A stretch of 5,288 nucleotides of DNA from Deltaproteobacteria bacterium (GTDB lineage Bacteria > Desulfobacterota > Desulfarculia > Desulfarculales > Desulfarculaceae), in assembly GCA_021815655.1 (NCBI GenBank), contig JAKAGJ010000201.1, forward strand, positions 1 to 5,288, written 5' to 3'. The position numbers and the translations under genes were made by a program. Below the pieces are notes generated by a model that did no database searches, was not told the DNA's origin, and saw only the letters and a program-made list of their open reading frames with translations. How positions within the stretch are numbered: the first letter of the stretch is position 1; each line of letters starts with the position of its first letter. This document shows positions 1 through 4,438 of the stretch, piece by piece.

Positions 1-388
1 CCAGGACGACTTCCCCCTGCCCCTGGCCCGCCAACTCTTGGGGCCTTCCGCCATCCTGGGCGGTTCGGCCTCCAGCCTTAAGGAGGCGCGCAAATGCCTG
101 GCCGAGGGGGCGGACTACCTGGGCTTCGGCCCGGTCTTCGCCACCACCTCCAAGGATGACGCCGGCCCGGCCAGCGGCCTGGCCCTGCTGGCCAGGGTGG
201 TGAAGGAGATCGCCCTGCCGGTGGTGGCCATCGGCGGCATAAATGCCGGCAACGCCCCCCAAGTCATGGCCGCCGGTGCCCACGGGGTGGCGGTCATCAG
301 CGCCGTGGTCTGCCAGGAAGACCCCAGGGCCGCCGCCCGCGCCCTGGACCAGGCCCTGGGCTATCCGGCCGGGGGCGGCCATGCCTGA
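1..388 (+). CDS. thiE: Thiamine-phosphate synthase, C-terminal part (5' end outside window)
   Basis: This enzyme condenses HMP-pyrophosphate with thiazole phosphate to give thiamine phosphate and pyrophosphate in the cytoplasm. The reading frame is open from base 2, giving 128 residues of a protein that is usually about 210 long, so roughly the first 80 residues are missing. Counting from the first full codon, the visible TIM-barrel landmarks are a Q-D-D-x-P start typical of the family's GQxDxP region (1-5), GGSAS (20-24), GADYLGFGPVF (36-46) followed by the T-T-S-K phosphate-binding stretch (48-51), VAIGGIN (75-81) and GVAVISAV (95-102). A TTG at 38 is internal and is not the start. The stop (386-388) lies 8 bp inside thiL, implying translational coupling. 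Nothing looks broken. Identity is secure from the motifs and from the thiL neighbour. Confidence 0.94.
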   Translation, partial: QDDFPLPLARQLLGPSAILGGSASSLKEARKCLAEGADYLGFGPVFATTSKDDAGPASGLALLARVVKEIALPVVAIGGINAGNAPQVMAAGAHGVAVISAVVCQEDPRAAARALDQALGYPAGGGHA

Positions 389-1397
389 GACCCTGGCCGG
401 CCTGGGCGAATTCGGGCTCATAGCCCGCCTGGAAGACCTGCTGGGCCGCCAGGGGCGGGCCGCGCCGGGGGTGGTCCTGGGCCTGGGCGACGACACCGCC
501 ATCTTGAGGCCCCAGCCGGGCAACGAGCTGTTGGTCACCTGCGACACCCTGGTGGCCGGGCGCCACTTCCTGCCCGGGGTCATTGCCCCCCAGGAGCTGG
601 GGCGGCGGGCCATGGCCGTAAACCTTAGCGACATCGCGGCCATGGGGGGACAGCCCCTCTACGCCCTGGTCAGCCTGGGGCTGCAAGCCCAGACCTTGGT
701 GGCCGAGGTGGAGCAGATATACCAGGGCTTTTTGACCGAGTTGAACCCCTGGGGGGCGGCGGTGGTGGGCGGCAACATCACCAAGACCGAGGGGCCGGTC
801 TTCATCGACGTCACCCTCATCGGCCAAATCGCGGCCGGGCGCGCCCTGCGCCGCGCCGGCGGCCGGGCCGGCGACGCCATCCTGGTGACCGGCCACCCCG
901 GCCAAGCCGCCGCCGGACTGCGCCAGCTGCGCCAAACGCCCCAGCAGGCCGACCCTGAGCTGCGGCGTGCCTATCTCACCCCCACGCCCCGCCTGGCCGC
1001 CGGCCAGGCCGTGGCCTTGAGCGGCCTGGCCAACGCCATGATCGACATCAGCGACGGCTTGTTGGGCGATCTGAACCACATCTGCGAGCAGAGCCGGGCC
1101 GGGGCGCTAATCGAGGCGGCCCGCCTGCCCGTCAGCCCGGCCCTGGCCACCGCCGCCCGCGCCTGGGGCCTGGACCCCCTGGAGCTGGTCTTGGGCGACA
1201 GCGACGACTACGAGCTGATAATCACCTGCGCCCCTGAGCGGGTGCCGGCCCTGACGGCGGCTTTTGGCGCCGTGGGCGACCTGGCCCTGAGCCGGATCGG
1301 CCATCTGACCCCCGCCGGCCAGGGCCTGCGACTGCTGGAGGCCAACGGCCAGCTCCGGAGGCTAAGCCCCCGGGGCTGGGACCATTTCAGCAGCTGA
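381..1397 (+). CDS. thiL: Thiamine-monophosphate kinase ThiL
   Basis: ThiL uses ATP to convert thiamine monophosphate to thiamine pyrophosphate, the last step of cofactor synthesis. The 338-residue product matches the usual length (about 325) and the AIR-synthase-like (PurM) fold. Visible motifs are GDDTA (36-40, Mg/ATP site), CDTLVAGRHF (54-63), NLSDIAAMGG (81-90), VVGGNIT (128-134), IDISDGL (221-227) and a DDYEL block (275-279). The frame is open back to an ATG at 243, but that would add 46 residues lying over thiE in another frame with no ThiL-like sequence. The ATG at 381 gives the normal N-terminus (a short leader, then EFGLIARL), and a G-rich stretch at 371-376 may serve as a weak ribosome site. 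The usual GGD and GGEDYEL motifs read GGN and GDSDDYEL here, which I take to be family variation. The gene overlaps thiE and is probably co-transcribed with it. Confidence 0.96.
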   Translation: MPETLAGLGEFGLIARLEDLLGRQGRAAPGVVLGLGDDTAILRPQPGNELLVTCDTLVAGRHFLPGVIAPQELGRRAMAVNLSDIAAMGGQPLYALVSLGLQAQTLVAEVEQIYQGFLTELNPWGAAVVGGNITKTEGPVFIDVTLIGQIAAGRALRRAGGRAGDAILVTGHPGQAAAGLRQLRQTPQQADPELRRAYLTPTPRLAAGQAVALSGLANAMIDISDGLLGDLNHICEQSRAGALIEAARLPVSPALATAARAWGLDPLELVLGDSDDYELIITCAPERVPALTAAFGAVGDLALSRIGHLTPAGQGLRLLEANGQLRRLSPRGWDHFSS

Positions 1398-1410
1398 GGG
1401 CAGGAGGTGT

Positions 1411-1438
1411 GGCGCGACACCCGTGTGAGTGTCGCGCC
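1411..1438 (+). terminator. Perfect 10-bp stem hairpin just after thiL
   Basis: GGCGCGACAC (1411-1420) is the exact reverse complement of GTGTCGCGCC (1429-1438), with an 8-base loop. It begins 13 bases after the thiL stop codon. The position and stability fit an end-of-operon transcription terminator or an mRNA 3'-end stabiliser. No run of T follows (the next bases are CCCCGATTTG), so it is not a classical intrinsic terminator. It could equally act as an attenuator ahead of thiM. Confidence 0.55.
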
Positions 1439-1484
1439 CCCGATTTGCGCCTGGCCGCTACGCGATCAAGCCACGCACCTGACG

Positions 1485-1514
1485 GGAGATTGCTACACCG
1501 CGTTGGCAATGACG
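1485..1514. repeat. Small imperfect palindrome resembling dispersed ATTGC/GCAAT intergenic repeats
   Basis: ATTGCTA (1489-1495) can pair with TGGCAAT (1504-1510) through seven pairs, one of them a G-T wobble. The flanks read GAG-ATTGC ... GCAAT-GACG. From memory, many bacterial genomes, including deltaproteobacteria, carry short dispersed palindromes with this same GAGATTGC...GCAATGACG frame. Only one clear copy lies in the window, so repetition across the genome cannot be shown here. A weaker echo (ATTGCCTAATGAC) lies at 1591-1603. Confidence 0.35.
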
Positions 1515-1635
1515 CCTATTCTTGACATGGGCAAGAACGGGCGGGATCGGTAAGGTAGTGGCAACAGGTATGGCTTGCATGATTTGGTAGATTGCCTAAT
1601 GACCTAGCCTCCCCCGCAACCGACAAGGAGACGAC
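1511..1635 (+). promoter_or_regulatory. Probable thiM promoter/leader region
   Basis: This stretch is visibly richer in A and T than the surrounding genes and lies directly upstream of thiM. It contains a perfect TTGACA hexamer (1522-1527), which could be a sigma-70 -35 box. However, the bases at the normal 16-18 spacing (about 1544-1551) do not resemble TATAAT; the closest -10-like words, TAAGGT (1551-1556) and TAGATT (1588-1593), are badly spaced. The TTGACA overlaps an inverted repeat, TTCTTG (1519-1524) with CAAGAA (1532-1537) around a 7-base loop, which could be an operator. A promoter somewhere here is likely, but its exact position is uncertain. Confidence 0.35.
1625..1630 (+). promoter_or_regulatory. 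Ribosome binding site of thiM
   Basis: AAGGAG lies five bases before the ATG at 1636. It decides this start over the in-frame ATG at 1651, which has no such site. Confidence 0.8.
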
Positions 1636-2448
1636 ATGAGCCCCGCCAACATGGCCGCCCAGGCCGGCCAGGACCTGGCCCGCCTGCGCCAGCAAAAACC
1701 CCTGGTGCACAACATCACCAACCTGGTGGTGATGAACTTCAACGCCAACGCGCTGCTGGCCGCCGGGGCCTCGCCGGTGATGGCCCACGCCCACGAGGAG
1801 GTGGAGGAGATGGTCCGCCTGGCGGGGGCCTTGGTGCTGAACATCGGCACGCTCACCCCCCACTGGGTGCAGTCCATGGAGATCGCCGGCCGCCAGGCCA
1901 ACCAACTGGGCATCCCGGTTATCCTGGACCCGGTGGGGGCCGGGGCCACGCGGCTGCGCACCCAGTCGGCCCTGCGCCTGTTGCAGCAGATCAAGATCAG
2001 CGTGGTGCGCGGCAACGCCTCGGAGGTGCTCTCCCTGGCCAGGAGCGGCGGCGGCACCAAGGGCGTGGACAGCATCCACGGCGTGGACGAGGCCGTGGAG
2101 GCGGCGGGGCTTCTGGCCCGGGAGCTGGGCACGGTGATCGCCATCACCGGCCAGCGCGACCTGGTCACCGACGGCCAAAACCAGTGGCGGGTGGCCAACG
2201 GGCACGCCATGATGGGCTCCATCACCGGCATGGGCTGCGCGGCCACGGCCATGATGGGGGCCTTCCTGGCGGTGCAGCCCGACCCGGTGGCGGCGGCGGT
2301 GGGGGGCTTGTGCTTCCTGGGCCTGGCCGGGCAGAGGGCGGCGGCCGCCAGCCGGGGGCCGGGCAGCTTCCAGGTGGCCTTCCTGGATGAGCTGATGTCC
2401 CTGACCCCGGACGATCTGAGCGCTGGCGCCCTGATCCAGACCTCCTAA
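1636..2448 (+). CDS. thiM: Hydroxyethylthiazole kinase ThiM
   Basis: ThiM phosphorylates 4-methyl-5-(2-hydroxyethyl)thiazole with ATP, salvaging the thiazole half of thiamine for ThiE. The product has 270 residues, the normal family length (about 260-272), and a ribokinase-like fold. Diagnostic stretches are PLVHNITN (22-29) followed by NFNANALLAAGASPVMA (34-50), DPVGAGATRLR (98-108), RGNASE (125-130), a TGQRDLVTD stretch before the active site, and ITGMGC (196-201). C201 matches the active-site cysteine position, and ATAMMGAF follows it. The start at 1636 is supported by AAGGAG five bases upstream. The gene lies 238 bp after thiL on the same strand with its own leader, so it may be a separate transcription unit. 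No thiD is in the window. The gene appears intact, with base composition like its neighbours. Confidence 0.97.
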   Translation: MSPANMAAQAGQDLARLRQQKPLVHNITNLVVMNFNANALLAAGASPVMAHAHEEVEEMVRLAGALVLNIGTLTPHWVQSMEIAGRQANQLGIPVILDPVGAGATRLRTQSALRLLQQIKISVVRGNASEVLSLARSGGGTKGVDSIHGVDEAVEAAGLLARELGTVIAITGQRDLVTDGQNQWRVANGHAMMGSITGMGCAATAMMGAFLAVQPDPVAAAVGGLCFLGLAGQRAAAASRGPGSFQVAFLDELMSLTPDDLSAGALIQTS

Positions 2449-2452
2449 GCGG

Positions 2453-2498
2453 GCCGCGAGCCGCGGCTGGGATAAACGGGTCGGGCCGGGCGCCCCGT
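2453..2498. terminator. Possible bidirectional terminator between convergent thiM and the XRE gene
   Basis: The 64-bp gap between the two convergent genes contains GCCGCG (2453-2458) with CGCGGC (2462-2467) around a 3-base loop, and a weaker pair ACGGG (2476-2480) with CCCGT (2494-2498). Neither is followed by a T run on either strand. In GC-rich DNA such pairs also arise by chance, so this is suggested mainly by position. Confidence 0.3.
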
Positions 2499-2512
2499 GG
2501 CGGGCACGTCGC

Positions 2513-2914
2513 CTAGGAGGCTTGGCGCTTGAGGATTTCCAAGGCTTCCTGGGCTTGGCGGGCCTCCACATGGTGGCGCTTGGCCAGGTCCTCGGTCTTG
2601 CGCTTGAGGAAGAAATAGAGGTCTTCCAGGCTCTCGGAGTCCAGGAGGGCCAACAGGCTGGTCACGGCCTGGCCGACCTCGGGCTGGGCCGGAGGGGCGG
2701 GCGCTGGCGCGGGGGCGGGGCCCCAGACCACCTGCTCGGGGGCGATGCCGCAGCGGGCGGCCACGGCCTCGATGAGGCGATCGGGCAACAGGCGCTTGCC
2801 GGTCTCGTAGCGGTTGTACTGGGCCTGGCTCAGCCCCAGGCCCTGGGCGAACTCGGCCTGGGTCTGCCCGCCGCGCAACTCCTTGAGGCGCAGGCCCACC
2901 TTGAGGGCGATCAT
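2513..2914 (-). CDS. XRE/Cro-family helix-turn-helix protein
   Basis: This is a 133-residue putative DNA-binding regulator. Residues 4-57 form a Cro/C1-type HTH: GLRLKELR (7-14), TQAEFAQGLGLSQAQYNRYE (18-37) with the recognition helix around 29-37, then the usual TGKRLLP turn and a third helical part (46-57). A Pro-Ala linker (about 65-78) leads to a charged, probably helical C-terminal part (80-133) containing YFFLKRKTEDLAKR (about 99-112), which may serve dimerisation. No ligand, kinase or peptidase domain is visible. The ATG at 2914 has GAGGGA (2926-2921) six bases upstream. The gene converges on thiM and lies 150 bp downstream of the exonuclease gene on the same strand. Its targets are unknown; nothing ties it to thiamine control. 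Toxin-antitoxin membership is possible in principle, but no toxin-like partner adjoins it. Confidence 0.88.
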   Translation of the reverse strand: MIALKVGLRLKELRGGQTQAEFAQGLGLSQAQYNRYETGKRLLPDRLIEAVAARCGIAPEQVVWGPAPAPAPAPPAQPEVGQAVTSLLALLDSESLEDLYFFLKRKTEDLAKRHHVEARQAQEALEILKRQAS

Positions 2915-2920
2915 TTCATG

Positions 2921-2926
2921 TCCCTC
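2921..2926 (-). promoter_or_regulatory. Ribosome binding site of the XRE gene
   Basis: On the minus strand GAGGGA precedes the ATG (2914-2912) by six bases. A second ATG at 2919-2917 in another frame is followed at once by AAA TGA, so it cannot start a gene. Confidence 0.5.
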
Positions 2927-3064
2927 GCGAATAATCCACCCCCGTCGGCGGGACCGGCCTGGGCCTGGCCCTCGCCGCCTGGAGCACGGGTGGCTAAGGG
3001 CACCCGCGCCGTGGTCGGCAACTTTGGCTACAGGCTAACCCATGGCGCGCCCGGCGTCCAGTCC

Positions 3065-3784
3065 TCACCAGCGGGCGGCCAGGCTGAGCAGCACGTGCAG
3101 GGGGGCCAAACCCTGGCGGTCCAGCCCGCCCAACAGGCGTTGGAAGACCAGGGCCGTGAGCAAGGCGTCGCCCAGCGCGGTGTGGCGCCCCTCCTGGGGC
3201 AGGCCGAAACGCCGGGCCAGGGCGTCCAGGTTGCATTGCGGGGAGCGTTCGCGGATGCCATAGGGGTCGGAGGGCAGCACCACGCCCTGGCAGAGCAGCA
3301 CGGTGTCCAGCACCAGGTTCTGCAAGGGAAAGCCGTAGAGGCTTTTCATGGTGCGGTTGATGAAATGCAGGTCAAAGGGCGCGTAGTGGGCCACCAGGAT
3401 GTCGTGGCCCAGGTAGGCCAGGAAGTCCTGAAATACCAGGCTGGCGTGGCGGGCGTGGGTGAGCATGTCCGGTTTGATGCCGTGAACCTTGATGGCCTCG
3501 GCGGGAATCTCGCGGCCGGGGTTGACCAGCTCGTTGAAGCGGTCGCCCAGGCGCACGCGTCCCTGCTGGAGGCGCACCGCGCCCACGCTCACCACCCGGT
3601 CCTTGAGGGGGTCCAGGCCGGTGGTCTCCAGGTCGATGAACACATAGGAGCAACTCAGGGCCGGGGTCTTGCCGTTGAGCCGCTCCAGGGCCTGGAGATT
3701 GGCCGCGGCCAGGGGGGGCAAGGGTCTCCCCCCCAGCCGCGCCCGCAAAAGGCGGTTCTTGAGCTTGGCCCGGATCAGGCCCAT
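3065..3784 (-). CDS. DnaQ-like DEDDh 3'-5' exonuclease
   Basis: This is a 239-residue exonuclease of the DNA polymerase III epsilon / RNase T superfamily, expected to remove nucleotides from 3' ends using two metal ions. All five DEDDh residues are visible: D51 and E53 in FIDLETTGLD, D138 in VAHYAPFDLHF, and H201 and D206 in GRHTALGDA. Other family marks are VVSVGAV (64-70), the LVNPGR-IP stretch (86-94), VHGI (100-103) and LDT (159-161). The first 43 residues are a basic, Leu/Pro-rich extension before the nuclease fold. There is no polymerase, helicase or GIY-YIG partner domain, so this is a stand-alone nuclease whose substrate (DNA repair or RNA) cannot be told from sequence. It is too generic to call dnaQ. 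The start at 3784 has only a weak GGGG upstream, but no other start occurs nearby in frame. It lies 64 bp downstream of the flavin-type gene, possibly in one transcript. Confidence 0.93.
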   Translation of the reverse strand: MGLIRAKLKNRLLRARLGGRPLPPLAAANLQALERLNGKTPALSCSYVFIDLETTGLDPLKDRVVSVGAVRLQQGRVRLGDRFNELVNPGREIPAEAIKVHGIKPDMLTHARHASLVFQDFLAYLGHDILVAHYAPFDLHFINRTMKSLYGFPLQNLVLDTVLLCQGVVLPSDPYGIRERSPQCNLDALARRFGLPQEGRHTALGDALLTALVFQRLLGGLDRQGLAPLHVLLSLAARW

Positions 3785-3848
3785 GGATTTAGCCCCGGCA
3801 AGCCCTGCTTGTCCGGTGGCCCCGGGGAAAGCCGCGCCAGGCCCACCA

Positions 3849-4277
3849 TCAGCCCTCCCAGACCTGGGGCGCCTGGGACTCGAAGGTCTGGTACTCGATG
3901 CGGTAGGGCCTGATGAGCACCACGCAGTAGTCGGGGTCGTCGGCGCCCTTGAAGTAGGCCTTCAGCTCGTCGTGCCAGTACTTTCGCTTGATGGCCGGGT
4001 CGGTGGAGACCTCGGCCCGCCCGGCGATCTGCAGATAGGGTTGGCCCATGCTGCCCAAGGTGTTGTGCCCCACGGTGAGATGCACCTCGGGGTTGCCGCG
4101 CAGATGGGCGATCTTGCGCGAGCCCAGGAAGGTGCAGAAGTGGATGGTGAGGTCCGGGTCGGCCTGGGGCACCACGTAGCGGGTCCAGGGCTTGCCGTCG
4201 GGGGTGACGGTGGCCAAGGCCCCCAGCACCGGCTGGCCGATGATGGCCAGGATCTTGTCCTTGAGGCTGGTGGTCAT
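3849..4277 (-). CDS. Pyridoxamine 5'-phosphate oxidase-like (split beta-barrel) protein
   Basis: This is a small 142-residue protein of the PNPOx-like / general-stress-protein-26 type FMN-binding split-barrel group. The visible pattern is a short N-terminal helix (DKILAIIG, 7-14), LGALATVTPDGKPWTRYVV (18-36; the strand-turn-strand that starts this fold), TIHFCTFLGSRKIAHLRGNP (44-63; S/R-K plus N-P as in flavin-binding members), the YLQIAGRAEV strand (81-90), then a helical DPAIKRKYW stretch and a closing VVLIRPYRIEY strand (119-129) ending in VWEG. The cofactor (FMN, F420 or heme) and substrate are unknown, and it is not the vitamin B6 enzyme PdxH itself. The frame is open upstream to 4754, but that part overlaps the channel gene in another frame and looks like nothing. 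The ATG at 4277 has AAAGGAG ten bases upstream and gives the expected family N-terminus. Confidence 0.9.
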   Translation of the reverse strand: MTTSLKDKILAIIGQPVLGALATVTPDGKPWTRYVVPQADPDLTIHFCTFLGSRKIAHLRGNPEVHLTVGHNTLGSMGQPYLQIAGRAEVSTDPAIKRKYWHDELKAYFKGADDPDYCVVLIRPYRIEYQTFESQAPQVWEG

Positions 4278-4287
4278 GGTCTGCTCG

Positions 4288-4294
4288 CTCCTTT
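4288..4294 (-). promoter_or_regulatory. Ribosome binding site deciding the start of the PNPOx-like gene
   Basis: On the minus strand AAAGGAG (4294-4288) stands ten bases before the ATG at 4277. It marks that ATG as the start rather than any codon in the long upstream open frame. Confidence 0.7.
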
Positions 4295-4302
4295 CGCTTG
4301 CC

Positions 4303-4345
4303 GCCGCGCCGCCCGGCGGACCCCCCGGTCCGGGCGCGGCGCGGC
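4303..4345 (-). promoter_or_regulatory. Strong GC-rich hairpin in the 5' leader of the PNPOx-like gene
   Basis: GCCGCGCC (4303-4310) pairs exactly with GGCGCGGC (4338-4345). Inside it, CGGACC (4317-4322) pairs exactly with GGTCCG (4327-4332) around a CCCC loop; an alternative inner pairing is GCCCGG (4311-4316) with CCGGGC (4330-4335). On the transcribed strand the structure ends eight bases before the ribosome site, so it could affect translation or mark the 3' end of the channel transcript. No T run follows. Its role is inferred. Confidence 0.4.
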
Positions 4346-4370
4346 TGGTTTTGGGCAATGGGTCGTCTTT

Positions 4371-4400
4371 AGTATGGCCCGCCGCAACCCGCAACGGTAA
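4371..4400 (-). promoter_or_regulatory. Weak candidate promoter for the PNPOx-like gene
   Basis: Read on the minus strand, CATACT (4376-4371) matches TATAAT at four of six positions and TTACCG (4400-4395) matches TTGACA at three of six, with 18 bp between them. It lies in the only AT-containing patch of the 161-bp gap. The evidence is weak. Confidence 0.2.
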
Positions 4401-4405
4401 CCACG

Positions 4406-4438
4406 GCCGCCGACCCGGGCGGCGGCGGGCGCGCCGCC
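4406..4438 (-). terminator. Two overlapping GC-rich stems directly after the channel gene stop
   Basis: GCCGCC (4406-4411) pairs with GGCGGC (4418-4423). GGCGGCG (4421-4427) pairs with CGCCGCC (4432-4438) around a 4-base loop. The two share 4421-4423, so only one can form at a time. On the minus strand the second stem begins right after the channel stop codon (4441-4439), a fitting place for a terminator, but no T run follows. Confidence 0.35.

Noticed and set aside
297..1079. 260-residue open frame antisense to thiL
   Set aside because: It has low-complexity Gly/Gln/Pro-rich sequence with no family resemblance, lies fully opposite a clear thiL, and is typical of shadow frames in GC-rich DNA.
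1393..1512. Scattered TPP-riboswitch-like words: GCTGAG, ACCCGT, ACCTGA and CCGCGTTGGCAA in the right order
   Set aside because: The spacing is wrong: ACCCGT and ACCTGA are over 50 bases apart instead of nearly adjacent. The first word overlaps the thiL stop, and no outer stem can be built. The matches look like chance, although a covariance search would settle it.
1559..1580. Sigma-54-like words TGGC ... TTGC upstream of thiM
   Set aside because: The distance between the GG and GC elements is several bases longer than the fixed sigma-54 spacing.
1516..2571. 351-residue open frame antisense to thiM
   Set aside because: It is His/Gly/Gln-rich nonsense covering thiM on the other strand and also running into the XRE gene end, with no recognisable motif.
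2987..3006. Hairpin CGGGTG/CACCCG in the gap between the exonuclease and XRE genes
   Set aside because: It has only a six-base stem with an eight-base loop in GC-rich DNA and no T run; no better than expected by chance. The rest of this 150-bp gap shows no recognisable promoter.
2522..3913. 463-residue plus-strand open frame
   Set aside because: It runs opposite two well-supported minus-strand genes (XRE and exonuclease) and shows only repetitive Gly/Gln/Ala-rich sequence.
3669..4400. 243-residue plus-strand open frame
   Set aside because: It lies antisense to the exonuclease start and the PNPOx-like gene; no motif, and composition fits a shadow frame.
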